Assembly: GCA_019359315.1 (NCBI GenBank)
Contig: JAHHHO010000002.1
Location: 1-64,000, forward strand
Source of the DNA: Myxacorys californica WJT36-NPBG1
GTDB lineage: Bacteria > Cyanobacteriota > Cyanobacteriia > Leptolyngbyales > Leptolyngbyaceae
Length of the DNA: 64,000 nucleotides
Reading direction: 5' to 3'
How positions within the stretch are numbered: the first letter of the stretch is position 1; every line of letters starts with the position of its first letter. Below are positions 28,611 through 36,912 of this stretch, piece by piece. Position numbers and translations under genes: made by a program. The notes below the pieces were generated by a model that worked only from the letters and a program-made list of their open reading frames with translations, was not told where the DNA came from and did not search any database.

Positions 28611-28759
28611 GATTTCAGAGTTTTTGTTTAAGTCGTTTCACGATCGAGAATCGCATCGAGCAGTACCTCTGCGCCAAAGCGAATTGGATCGGTGCAAGGC
28701 AATCCTGTTTCCTCTTGAGCCGTTGCGATCGCGCCCGCTACCTTATCCTCATTCAAATG
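28611..28759. repeat. left copy of ~150-bp imperfect direct repeat flanking the TA pair
   Basis: It is similar to 29365-29515 in the same orientation. Long identical blocks are present, for example ATTGGATCGGTGCAAGGCAA, and CAGTACCTCTGCGCCAAA. The segment between the two copies contains only the toxin-antitoxin genes. Confidence 0.85.
28628..28759 (-). pseudogene. remnant of the 3' end of a DUF1611 (DgcN-like) gene
   Basis: On the minus strand the bases from 28759 to the TAA at 28628-28630 encode HLNEDKVAGAIATAQ... and end ...LDAILDRETT. They match the C-terminus of the intact gene at 29384-30436 (HLDQDAALSAIAITQ...LDAILDREGD), with 27 residues identical from QEETGLPC to LDAILDRE. Homology stops abruptly upstream, where TGA lies in frame. 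At DNA level the similar segment also covers ~17 bp past the stop (28611-28627 against 29365-29383). No start codon or other part of the gene remains. Confidence 0.9.
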
Positions 28760-28830
28760 GTTTCAACACTGCTAACCTCCAAGCTATAATTGGTGGTCAT
28801 ACAAGTACGCTCTTGCAACGTGGAGTGCTT

Positions 28831-29052
28831 ATGACCACTCGCTTAGAGGTTGAATCGGCGATCAAGCAACTGCCAAAAGAAGAAGCCCGCAATCTTGCAA
28901 AATGGCTTCAGGAATACCTTGATGAGCTGTGGGATCAGCAAATTGAAGCGGATTTGGCGTCAGGTAAGTTGGATCGCCTGATTGCTCAAGCCGAAGCAGA
29001 CATAGCAAACGGCAATGTGAGAGATTTGGGTGAAGTCCTTCGCAACAGCTGA
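28831..29052 (+). CDS. antitoxin of a type II toxin-antitoxin pair
   Basis: The 73-residue protein begins MTTRLEVESAIKQLPKEEARNLAKWLQEYLDELWDQQIEADLASGKLD and ends with AQAEADIANGNVRDLGEVL. This matches small antitoxins that accompany RelE/ParE-type toxins in cyanobacteria. It is helical and acidic, and the C-terminal part (residues ~45-73) should wrap the toxin. The ATG at 28831 follows GGAG. The open frame extends 69 codons upstream, but that part runs antisense through the DUF1611 remnant and is not used. The toxin start overlaps its end by 23 bp, so the two are translationally linked. Autoregulation by the antitoxin is usual but no operator was identified. Confidence 0.85.
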   Translation: MTTRLEVESAIKQLPKEEARNLAKWLQEYLDELWDQQIEADLASGKLDRLIAQAEADIANGNVRDLGEVLRNS

Positions 29053-29287
29053 TTTTTGGAAAGCGTACGCTGCATTGTCACCCGACATGAAAGAGCAAGC
29101 GCGGAAAGCTTATAAACTTTGGAAGGAAGATTCACTTCACCCCTCGTTGCATTTTAAGAAGGTCGGTAAGAAACTTTGGTCTGCTCGTATCAGTGGTGAC
29201 TATCGAGTTCTGGCTTTGAAAGAGGGTGACGATTACTATTGGTTCTGGATCGGTGAACACGACGAATATGAGAGCCTTTTGAAATAG
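29030..29287 (+). CDS. RelE/ParE-family toxin
   Basis: This 85-residue basic protein has the compact RelE/ParE fold pattern: TADFWKAYAALSPDMKEQARKAYKLWKED (two helices), PSLHFKKVGKKLWSARISGDYRVLALKEGDDYYWFWIGEHDEYESLL (four strands). The phrase SARISGDYRVLALK and the closing WIGEHDEYESLL are typical of this group, which includes ribosome-dependent mRNA nucleases and gyrase poisons. Which activity applies here is not evident. A GTG at 29030 is the start, inside the antitoxin gene. About 100 bp further on lies the converging DUF1611 gene. Confidence 0.88.
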   Translation: MKSFATADFWKAYAALSPDMKEQARKAYKLWKEDSLHPSLHFKKVGKKLWSARISGDYRVLALKEGDDYYWFWIGEHDEYESLLK

Positions 29288-29364
29288 TTGTAGCAAGCCA
29301 TAAAGTCGTTGGAGTGCCGATTTGAGGACTTTGCGCTTCGTTACTCCAGAAGTTTAATGATCAA

Positions 29365-29515
29365 GATTTCGGAGTTTTTTTGTCTAATCCCCTTCACGGT
29401 CGAGAATGGCATCAAGCAGTACCTCTGCGCCAAAACGGATTGGATCGGTGCAAGGCAACCCTGTTTCTTCTTGAGTGATTGCGATCGCACTCAACGCCGC
29501 ATCCTGATCCAAATG
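29365..29515. repeat. right copy of the ~150-bp direct repeat (3' end of the intact DUF1611 gene)
   Basis: It covers the last ~43 codons, stop and following bases of the DUF1611 gene and is repeated at 28611-28759. Recombination between the copies would remove the toxin-antitoxin pair and leave one DUF1611 3' end. Confidence 0.85.
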
Positions 29516-30436
29516 CGCCGTATTTAAAGCAACTCCCGCTACTTTTGCTGGAACAAACGATCCTCCAGCTGCCGCTACTGTTTCATACACCGTCACTACA
29601 TCCTTGAGCGGCGGAATCGATACATGCGAAAAGTTGCGAATCTGGAGTTGCCCAGCCCGATGCACCAAGATCAGATGAGTAGGTTGACTTCCCCGAAGTA
29701 ACGGCAGCGTCGCAGTTGACGCAGGATTAAACAGAGATCCCTGTCCTTCAATGTGCAAAATCTCGTAATTTCTCCCGTGGCGCATCACCAACTGTTCCAC
29801 GGCTCCTGACGCAAAATCGACTCGGACGGCATCTAGCGCAATCCCATCGCCTGCAATCATGATCCCTGCCTGTCCAGTGCCCAGGAAGCGCGATCGCAGT
29901 CCTCGCTTTTGCCCGACGTGATCGAGTGCCAAACTGGTAGACATCTTGCCGACGCTCATATCGGTTCCCACCGTGAGAACTCTTCGACAGGGCAGCGATC
30001 GCGCTTGTCCGCTTCCCACGTTTAAGCCCAGAGGTTCTTGTCGAACATCCCAAATCCACTGCCTCGGTTGAAGCAATTCTTGAAGCTCGGGAAGGTCAGC
30101 TAGACGAGTATGCAAGCCGTTCACAATTGATAAGCCCGATGCGACGGCTTGCTTCAGTTCGGGTAGCCATTGGTCGGGCAATGCTCCGCCAGAGGGCGCA
30201 ATGCCGATCGCAAGAACGTTGGGTTGATAGGCTAAAGCCTCAGAAACTGAGGCAACAATGGGCGCATCACAAGCAATATTCGTCAGCGATCGCAGCGATC
30301 CATGCGCACAGTCTTGGTCAATCACCACTGCGATCGCATCAGAACGAAACCGAATCAGTGCCAGTCCCGTCTTTCCTTGGGTTCCCCGAATTCCTCCGTT
30401 TAGGAGGACAGCAATGCGATCAGTAGACTTCAACAT
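29384..30436 (-). CDS. DUF1611 family protein (DgcN-like)
   Basis: The 350-residue protein has an N-terminal Rossmann-like part (RIAVLLNGGIRGTQGKTGLALIRF...CAHGSLRSL) and a C-terminal P-loop part with the Walker A-like VGTDMSVGKMSTSLAL near residues 168-183, then FLGTGQAGIMIAGDG and HIEGQGSLFNPAS. This is the DUF1611 architecture. Some members (DgcN) have been described as D-glutamate N-acetyltransferases acting with the racemase DgcA; no such partner is nearby, so the substrate here is unknown. It starts 5 nt after the ndhM stop, and so is probably cotranscribed with it. Its last ~43 codons are duplicated at 28628-28759. Confidence 0.9.
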   Translation of the reverse strand: MLKSTDRIAVLLNGGIRGTQGKTGLALIRFRSDAIAVVIDQDCAHGSLRSLTNIACDAPIVASVSEALAYQPNVLAIGIAPSGGALPDQWLPELKQAVASGLSIVNGLHTRLADLPELQELLQPRQWIWDVRQEPLGLNVGSGQARSLPCRRVLTVGTDMSVGKMSTSLALDHVGQKRGLRSRFLGTGQAGIMIAGDGIALDAVRVDFASGAVEQLVMRHGRNYEILHIEGQGSLFNPASTATLPLLRGSQPTHLILVHRAGQLQIRNFSHVSIPPLKDVVTVYETVAAAGGSFVPAKVAGVALNTAHLDQDAALSAIAITQEETGLPCTDPIRFGAEVLLDAILDREGD

Positions 30437-30441
30437 TGGGT

Positions 30442-30792
30442 CTACGGAGTCGTATCATCCACATTGAGACGCGGCATTCCCATGCTGTAGTTCAGCACGC
30501 GGCTATTCAGGTTGTAAGAAATCTCGCCCTTATTGAGCAGCGATCGTACAAGATGTTCGAGATCCGATCCAATTTTGCGTAGGTTATACTCGGTCAAATC
30601 TTGTCCGTCATACGACTCAACGAGATCGTCAAATTTGCGATACACCTTTTGCAAAGCGTCATCGTTCCAGTTCAACTCATTGTCTGGATCAACATCCAGC
30701 GTCATTACGTTATTGCTAGGAACTAGCTCGTTATCTTGCACTTCTGCTGTGAAAATATGGATGTGACGCGTTGTGGACTTAACTAATGTCAT
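30442..30792 (-). CDS. ndhM: NDH-1 subunit M
   Basis: NdhM is a peripheral, cytoplasm-side subunit of cyanobacterial and plastid NDH-1, near the ferredoxin-binding arm. The 116-residue product carries the family's hallmark N-terminus KSTTRHIHIFTAEVQDNELVPS, then LTLDVDPDNE-type sequence, DALQKVYRKFDDLVES, TEYNLRKIGSDLEHLVRSLL and SYNLNSRVLNYSMGMPRL. There are no membrane segments. The gene precedes the DUF1611 gene by 5 nt on the same strand. A second NDH-1 gene, ndhL, lies 3.4 kb away, but the complex's other genes are not in the window. Confidence 0.96.
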   Translation of the reverse strand: MTLVKSTTRHIHIFTAEVQDNELVPSNNVMTLDVDPDNELNWNDDALQKVYRKFDDLVESYDGQDLTEYNLRKIGSDLEHLVRSLLNKGEISYNLNSRVLNYSMGMPRLNVDDTTP

Positions 30793-30951
30793 AGGTCAAA
30801 CTAGCTTTTCTTGGCTCTTCTCTTGCAATTGTAGTTGCACTTTTGACCGATCACGTCAGCCTACTAAAAGCGAACCTAAAATTTTCACTCCCCATCTTTA
30901 AATTCACCCAACCGATCTTTTAACTCCATCCCTCAACCCTCCTTCACGTCC

Positions 30952-31692
30952 ATGCCTAAAGTCTTAAAACTCCTTTTCATCCGCCATGCCCAATCTCAAG
31001 GCAACGTTGAAAAACGGATGCAGGGACATGAGGAGTTTGAGTTATCGGATCTCGGCAGACAGCAAGCCGAAAAGTTATCAAAACATTTATTAGCTGATTC
31101 TTGGCGTCCGAGTCACGTTTACAGCAGTCCGCTCAAACGTGCCGCTCAGACAACCGAAATTTTGTTATCGGGGTTTCAATCTGCAACCTTGCCCTCAACG
31201 GTGAGCGATCTAATTGATTCCGCCACCGAAACCCCGCCAGAAGATAAACCAATTCGTCGTCCGATCGTGCTGAAATACGCGGAAGAACTCAAAGAATTTC
31301 AGAACGGCGTCTTCAAGGGTCTGACTTGGGTAGAAGCACAATCTCGCTATCCCGAGTTCTGTCGCAAACTGGAAGCGTCCTCGGACTGGATTCAGATTCC
31401 TGAGGCAGAATCGCTGAAAGACGCTCGCGATCGCGCTCGAAAATTTATACAACGTTTACTAAATCTTCACAAAGATGGAGATCAAGTTTGGATCGTAAGC
31501 CACAGTTGGATTTTGCAGCATTTAATTGCAGAATTGCTAGGCAGCGATCGCTCATGGCGACTGCGCGCCGGAAATACCGCCTTATTTGAATTTTGGCTCG
31601 ATCGATCGCGCTGGAATTTAGATAACCAAAACCGCTTTAATACTGACCTCTGGCAGATTCGGCGCTTCAACGACAACCGTCATTTGCACTAG
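30952..31692 (+). CDS. histidine phosphatase family protein (phosphoglycerate-mutase-like)
   Basis: The 246-residue enzyme shows the histidine phosphatase motif near its start: LLFIRHAQSQGNVEKRMQGHEEFELSDLGRQQAEKL. The phospho-accepting histidine is H12, in RHAQ rather than the common RHGE/RHGQ. An arginine in YSSPLKRAAQTTEIL, then the second histidine in VSHSWILQHLI (about residue 180) complete the site, with Asp/Glu in EELKEFQNGVFKGLTWVEA. Such proteins dephosphorylate sugar phosphates, 2-phosphoglycerate-like compounds or others; the substrate is not evident. It stands alone between ndhM (divergent) and the next gene in the same direction. Confidence 0.88.
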   Translation: MPKVLKLLFIRHAQSQGNVEKRMQGHEEFELSDLGRQQAEKLSKHLLADSWRPSHVYSSPLKRAAQTTEILLSGFQSATLPSTVSDLIDSATETPPEDKPIRRPIVLKYAEELKEFQNGVFKGLTWVEAQSRYPEFCRKLEASSDWIQIPEAESLKDARDRARKFIQRLLNLHKDGDQVWIVSHSWILQHLIAELLGSDRSWRLRAGNTALFEFWLDRSRWNLDNQNRFNTDLWQIRRFNDNRHLH

Positions 31693-31863
31693 GAAATGGA
31701 CCTCTAACGTCGCGGCAAAAAATTATTTCTGCATTTTTTGCGAGCTAATCTATACTTCATTCGTGTCGCGGTTCCCATTTCTCATCTAGTAAAGTCAAAT
31801 CAAGCGATATATTATCGTATTGGTTCCAAATGCAGGGTCTTTTCATCGTTTACTGCTAAATTC

Positions 31864-32733
31864 ATGATTGCGAATCCAGCGAACGACATCCTTCGACAGG
31901 CTCATCAGGGCAGTGTTGCAGCTATCATCCAAGTTCTCAATGACAAACTCGCGGATTCGGGAGTGCGAACTCGCGCTATTTTTGCAAACGGCGTGTTGCA
32001 ATTGCTGTGCGAAGCACCGACCGCCGAACAATTAGATCAAACCTATTTAATCGATCGCATCCGCCAAACTCTCGAATCAATTTCTCCAAAGAATATTCGG
32101 CGGGTCAATATTAATTCCCGGATTGTTCGTGAGCAGCAGCTTCTTTGGCTAGATGAGATTCATCGCGATCCTGATGGACAAGTGCTCTGGTCAAAAGAAA
32201 TATCGCTTAAGTGCAAAAATATTTTTCGCCGGAGCGCTGAAGAGTGGCGCGAAGCGTTTTCTTATAAAGACGATTTTCGGAAGCCGCTATCGGTTCAAGC
32301 TGCCCGTGAAAAGCGCCTATTTGCTAAGGGGATCTTTGGCGGTTTAGGAATCAGTGCTGCCGTGTTAGCAGCAGGCTGGGGTGTCTATTCTTGGCAAACT
32401 GGAAGTTTTCCCCAATTGCTCCAGTCTAAGTTAGCGATCACGGCGCAGAAGTTGGTTCCTGCATCGGACAGAGCCTCAAGCGATCAGGGAGTGAAGAAGT
32501 CCAATCTGGCCCAAGATCCGTTTGCTGTTGCGGTTCGGCTAGCTGAGAAAGCCTCTAAAATGGGTACAACTGCTCAGACGGCTCAACAGAAACAGGACGT
32601 TGCGAAGCTGTGGGAACAGGCATCTGAGTTGATGGCATCTGTTCCTAAATCCGATAAGCGGAGCGCGATCGCACAAGACCGCACCGTTCTCTACCGCAAG
32701 TACAAAGAATCTACTCTAGAACGCTTGAAGTAA
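31864..32733 (+). CDS. conserved cyanobacterial single-span membrane protein
   Basis: The 289-residue protein begins MIANPANDILRQAHQGSVAAIIQVLNDKLADSGVRTRAIFANGVLQLLCEA, an N-terminal domain I recognise only as recurrent in cyanobacterial proteins of unknown function. A membrane helix follows at about residues 168-190 (GGLGISAAVLAAGWGVYSW). The C-terminal segment resembles a repeat seen in other cyanobacterial proteins, with TAQ...VAKLWEQASELMASVP and AQDRTVLYRKYKE. No catalytic motif was found. An ATG at 31864 is chosen because the 42-residue upstream extension is not protein-like. It converges on the HerA-like gene 8 bp later. Confidence 0.72.
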   Translation: MIANPANDILRQAHQGSVAAIIQVLNDKLADSGVRTRAIFANGVLQLLCEAPTAEQLDQTYLIDRIRQTLESISPKNIRRVNINSRIVREQQLLWLDEIHRDPDGQVLWSKEISLKCKNIFRRSAEEWREAFSYKDDFRKPLSVQAAREKRLFAKGIFGGLGISAAVLAAGWGVYSWQTGSFPQLLQSKLAITAQKLVPASDRASSDQGVKKSNLAQDPFAVAVRLAEKASKMGTTAQTAQQKQDVAKLWEQASELMASVPKSDKRSAIAQDRTVLYRKYKESTLERLK

Positions 32734-32741
32734 ATGCTCCT

Positions 32742-34424
32742 CTAATCAATACTGCGCCCTCGAACCGTTTTTGCTCGACTAGGAACGGCGACGGGCGCTC
32801 TTTCAAGAGTGCGTTCTTGAATGTGGTGAACCTGGAAGTGGCTTTGCCACATGGCGGGCGCATCCAGCGTTTCTCCGCCGTGTTTGGTGAGTCGCTGCCT
32901 CACTTTACACAGTACTGGGGTATTGACACAGGCTCCCGCCACAATGATTTGCCCCTTAGTTAAAGCAGGCAATTCTTTCAGCAAATCGCGCCCTGCGGCT
33001 TCAACTCCATATTTCAAACTATCTTGATCGACTGGATTTACAATTCGCATAATGAACTGACTCATGCATTGGGACAGCACATCCGAATCTAGTTTTCCAG
33101 GGCGTTGAGTGATGAGTCCCACCCCTAGCCCAAACTTTCGACCTTCGCTAAGAATAGTGCGGATCACTGCTTTACAGCGCGAAGGTTCGTTAGAAGGCGC
33201 GAATCGATGGGCTTCCTCTAATAGGATGAAAACTGGGAACGGTAAATAATGTTCGTCTGTTTTGGCAATTAGTTCCTTGTGAGTGTTCATCCGGGCTTGG
33301 TTCGTCTGCCGGAGAACGGCGGCGCAAATGACCTGCTGTTCCTCCTGGCTGATCTCATTCATCTGTAGAACCGTGACTTGCCCCGGTTCAAATAATTCTT
33401 TAGGTCCAATGCTGTGTTCTAACGGGTGGAAGTACTGCGATCGCTCTAGCCGCTCTAATTTCCACTCCAGCGCAGGAGCCGACGAACCAGATTTCTCATT
33501 ACCATCATCATCGACTTGAATATCGGCTTCTCGCACCGCCGCAATTAAGTCTTGAACGCCCCAGCGATAGTCCCCTTTCTTGTGTCGCTGCAACAACCGA
33601 TAGGCTTTGTTAAGAATCGATTGTTGACGATCACTCATCTCGGGCAGCAGCGTCAAGACATCGTAATAATCCAATGACGACACCCGAATTCTAATATCAT
33701 CTGGCGTCATCACTTTTACCTTTGGCGCATAGCCATCGGGTGTTTGAAAACTAGGATGCCCTCGCATGTCCGTGAGTGTTCCATACTCACCGTGCGGATC
33801 AAAAATTAGAACTGCTGCCCGGTTATGCGGCAACAGCAGTTCTTCGACCAAGACTCCTGCGGTATAAGATTTCCCCGATCCTGTGCCTGCCAAAATCGCC
33901 ATGTGCGTGCTAACCAGCTCTTTCACATCAAGCGCGATCGGCACGGCATCTCCTTCTCTTAGCAGCAAGGACCCAATGTGTGCGGCTCCTACTTCCCTCG
34001 GCTGCTTGCGGTTAAGAATGTGCCGCAACATATCATCGTCTGCTAAATGCACCTTCGCCCCTGGATCAGGCGTTTTGCGAGGATTCATAAAGCCCAGTGC
34101 GGTGTGAAAATAGCCAATCACATCAACGCTGACTTCGTAAATCTCAGGATTGGCATATGTAAATCCGACAAGCGCCGCGATCGCTTCTGGGCTAATTTCT
34201 GTATCTGCAAAAATACGGTCAGGTAAGTGATCAATCAATCGCCTATCCGAGATTTTGCCCAAAATTTTGCGCGGCTCTCCAGCTTCAGAAACTTGGTAGT
34301 ATACATACTCGCCAATCTTGACATAACGATTGTCCGATGTAATGAATACATACTGATTGCCGTTTTCACCCGGACCTTTGACCGTGCCAACGACGCCAGA
34401 AGAAGGGGAATGCTCTCTGCTCAT
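32742..34424 (-). CDS. HerA-like DNA translocase ATPase (DUF87)
   Basis: This is a 560-residue hexamer-type ATPase. It has a HAS-like beta-barrel N-terminus (VVGTVKGPGENGNQYVFITSDNRYVKIGEYVYYQ), Walker A AGTGSGKSYTAGVL near residues 179-192, Walker B VFILLEEAHRFAP, and the sensor LITQRP with GRKFGLG. HerA proteins act with the nuclease NurA at DNA ends or, in some systems, in phage defence. No NurA-like gene is adjacent, so the role here is open. An ATG at 34424 is preferred to TTG at 34430. The gene is divergent from the histidine kinase and convergent with the membrane protein. Confidence 0.87.
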   Translation of the reverse strand: MSREHSPSSGVVGTVKGPGENGNQYVFITSDNRYVKIGEYVYYQVSEAGEPRKILGKISDRRLIDHLPDRIFADTEISPEAIAALVGFTYANPEIYEVSVDVIGYFHTALGFMNPRKTPDPGAKVHLADDDMLRHILNRKQPREVGAAHIGSLLLREGDAVPIALDVKELVSTHMAILAGTGSGKSYTAGVLVEELLLPHNRAAVLIFDPHGEYGTLTDMRGHPSFQTPDGYAPKVKVMTPDDIRIRVSSLDYYDVLTLLPEMSDRQQSILNKAYRLLQRHKKGDYRWGVQDLIAAVREADIQVDDDGNEKSGSSAPALEWKLERLERSQYFHPLEHSIGPKELFEPGQVTVLQMNEISQEEQQVICAAVLRQTNQARMNTHKELIAKTDEHYLPFPVFILLEEAHRFAPSNEPSRCKAVIRTILSEGRKFGLGVGLITQRPGKLDSDVLSQCMSQFIMRIVNPVDQDSLKYGVEAAGRDLLKELPALTKGQIIVAGACVNTPVLCKVRQRLTKHGGETLDAPAMWQSHFQVHHIQERTLERAPVAVPSRAKTVRGRSID

Positions 34425-34797
34425 GGGCAAAACCGCCTGCTGTAATTCACCTAATGTCCGTTCAAGTGTACTATGTCAACGCCGAAAGAACGAATAAAGC
34501 CAACAATTTTCGCCGCTTTATTCTCACGTCCTACTTCGCTTCATGCCCTGTCTCTCCCCGTCGCCTACACCTCCTGACTTTATTTTGTCTTTTAGGTTTT
34601 CAATCACGCGAATTTACGGATACTCTTCATGTCTGCACGCGGTAACCTGAAAGCAAGGAGCATGACTAAAGAGGCGTAGGTAAAAAGGTACCAACTTTAA
34701 CAATGCCAACTTTTCTCTAGTCGCTAACAGCTACTTTGCCAGCCTGACTTGAAGGTGAGTTGACTCGAAGGTACTGTAAGCACGGGCATATGACAGG
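34425..34797. other. divergent promoter region, HerA-like gene and histidine kinase
   Basis: No credible gene occurs in 373 bp; a 63-codon plus-strand frame at 34454-34645 has an unusual composition. The region holds a direct repeat (34746-34772) close to the kinase start. Confidence 0.45.
34746..34772 (+). repeat. direct repeat GACTTGAAGGT / GACTCGAAGGT
   Basis: Two 11-bp boxes start 16 bp apart at 34746 and 34762 and differ by one base. They lie 25-50 bp upstream of the histidine kinase ATG and could be a tandem operator; no function is shown. Confidence 0.45.
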
Positions 34798-36912
34798 ATG
34801 CAAGCAAGAATTTCGCGATCGCAGCCAGAATTGCAAGAAGTAATAGGACGAGTCATGGACTCCCTAAATCCTAGAGAAGACATTCTTCTCGTTCAATCTG
34901 ATTATGTACCTTTGCTATCTAGCTATCCCGTCGAGCCGACGGCATCGCACTCATTATCGAGTCCGTCTAGCCATAGCTCATTAGAGGTGATGGCAGCGCG
35001 ACGGCTGATGCAAGTTGTAGCAACCGCTGCGCCTGTGTGTGCCTTGTTTAGCCTTGCAGAAACGTTAAGCCAAACCTTTAGCGCAGCAGGGTGTGTTATT
35101 TCGGTGCAAGCAAGCTCTACCGTGTCTGAGCAGTTGATCTACTGGTTTTCTAATTCGCAGATCGCCACTACATTGCCAGAAATCGTATCTCATCACCATG
35201 CGATTAGTGCGGAAGGCAATCTTGAAAAAATCGCAGCCAGATTTGAGGAATCTACTGATGTATTTACTCTAGAGCTACAGCATGGCGACAGCTCAGGAAC
35301 ACTAATTAGTCTAGCAACTCAGTGTCAAGGTCAGACGAATGCAGTAGTTAGCTTATTGCGAGGCTCCCAAGGATCGCTCATGTCAGTTTCTGATTGCTCG
35401 CCTGGCTACTGGACAGAAGCTGAAGTAAATACGTTCAACACGATTGCTGATCAAGTAGCCGTTGCAATTTCGCAGATTTTATTGCAGCAACGAGTTCACA
35501 GGCAAGCTCAGTACCAAACGTTACTGCGACAAGTTACGTTGGCGATTCAAAATTCTGCTGAACTGCCACAAATTACAGAACTTGCCATTCGAGGAACTGC
35601 ACAAGCGCTCGGAGCCGAACGTGCATTCTTATTGCGATTGAAGTATTGGGATCCTAGGCAAAGCTTGCGAATTGTCGATCGCGTTCCTCCAAAAGCAAGA
35701 GTGATCGTCGACTGCCACTGGCAGCACAGCTCGTTAGAACTGTCTAGCTCGGAAGGCTTAGAGGCGGTACTGCCGTTGAGCCAATCGTTTTGGGCGTCGG
35801 AGTGTGTGATTTGCCAAACAGCCCTCAACAGCACAGAGGAATTTCTCACCTTCTCAAACAAGTCTGCTTTTCCGGCGCTGACCGAGACGACTAGCATCGC
35901 TCCGATCTTCGATCCTGAAACAATGGCTTCTTTGATGCTAGTTCCGCTTGAGAGCAAAAGTCGCCTACTTGGGTTCATTGCATTGCAGCAGCGTCAACCC
36001 CGGACTTGGCTGCAAGAAGAAGTCGAACTCGTTGAATTGGTCGCGGCTCAAGTGAGTTCAGCAATTTTGCAAAAAGAGACGCTTCGACAAGTTGAATCAC
36101 TCGTTGAGGAGCGGACAGCTCAGCTTCAGCAGAGCTTAGAGCTTCAAGCTAAGCTGTACGAGATTACTCGTCGGCAAATTGAGAAGCTACGGGAAATGAA
36201 TCAACGAATGGATGAATTTCTCAGTACGCTAAGTCATGAACTGCGGACACCGCTTACTAGCATGATGCTGGCAATTCGGATGCTGCGGGAAGCAAATTTA
36301 TCGCCAGAGCGGCGTCAGCAGTATCTCAATATTTTGGAGCAGCAGTGTGCCCAAGAGACCAGCCTGATCAACGATTTATTAGCGCTGCAAGAATTAGAAA
36401 CGAAACAGGTTGCCTTCCAGTTTCAGCAAGTCAATCTTAATTCAGCGATTCAAGATTTGGTGCAATCGTTCCATCAGCGTTGGGCGCTTAAGGGTCTGAA
36501 ATTAGAAATGGACTTGCCGCCGCGATCGCCGAAGTTTAATACAGATGTAGCGAGCTTTAACCGAATTTTGTTGGAACTGCTGACCAACGCTGGAAAATAT
36601 GCTGATCCGAATAGCACTATCTTCCTGAAAATATCAGGGCTGCCTGGACAACGAATTCAAGTGATGTTGTCAAATACTGGCTCTGGTATTTCTGAAGCAG
36701 AGCTACCTCATATTTTTGATAAGTTCCGTCGCTGTCAAGGAATGACAAAAAATGCGGTTTCAGGTACAGGCTTAGGGCTTGCTCTAGTGAAGAGTTTAGT
36801 CCAGCACCTAAACGGAACAATCACAGCCTCAAGTCTGCCAATGGATGGGTCTCAATCTTACGAAACCTGTTTTACCATTTTGTTGCCGCAAAACCTTGAC
36901 CTTGGTGAGTAA
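34798..36912 (+). CDS. sensor histidine kinase with two GAF-like domains
   Basis: The 704-residue kinase has no membrane helix and should sense an internal signal or bind a cofactor through its GAF domains. Residues ~85-230 and ~245-435 look like GAF domains (for example EVNTFNTIADQVAVAISQ and VELVELVAAQVSSAILQ at their ends); the second contains several cysteines but no obvious bilin-lyase motif is claimed. A coiled coil (~438-475) leads to HisKA with SHELRTPLTSM (H near 479), then ATPase boxes: LLTNAGKYA (N), SNTGSGIS (G1) and GTGLGLALVKSL (G2). No response regulator gene is adjacent, so the partner is unknown. Confidence 0.9.
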   Translation: MQARISRSQPELQEVIGRVMDSLNPREDILLVQSDYVPLLSSYPVEPTASHSLSSPSSHSSLEVMAARRLMQVVATAAPVCALFSLAETLSQTFSAAGCVISVQASSTVSEQLIYWFSNSQIATTLPEIVSHHHAISAEGNLEKIAARFEESTDVFTLELQHGDSSGTLISLATQCQGQTNAVVSLLRGSQGSLMSVSDCSPGYWTEAEVNTFNTIADQVAVAISQILLQQRVHRQAQYQTLLRQVTLAIQNSAELPQITELAIRGTAQALGAERAFLLRLKYWDPRQSLRIVDRVPPKARVIVDCHWQHSSLELSSSEGLEAVLPLSQSFWASECVICQTALNSTEEFLTFSNKSAFPALTETTSIAPIFDPETMASLMLVPLESKSRLLGFIALQQRQPRTWLQEEVELVELVAAQVSSAILQKETLRQVESLVEERTAQLQQSLELQAKLYEITRRQIEKLREMNQRMDEFLSTLSHELRTPLTSMMLAIRMLREANLSPERRQQYLNILEQQCAQETSLINDLLALQELETKQVAFQFQQVNLNSAIQDLVQSFHQRWALKGLKLEMDLPPRSPKFNTDVASFNRILLELLTNAGKYADPNSTIFLKISGLPGQRIQVMLSNTGSGISEAELPHIFDKFRRCQGMTKNAVSGTGLGLALVKSLVQHLNGTITASSLPMDGSQSYETCFTILLPQNLDLGE

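Noticed and set aside
34454-34645. 63-codon plus-strand frame
   Set aside because: No ribosome site and unusual amino acid mix; more likely chance in the promoter region of the kinase.
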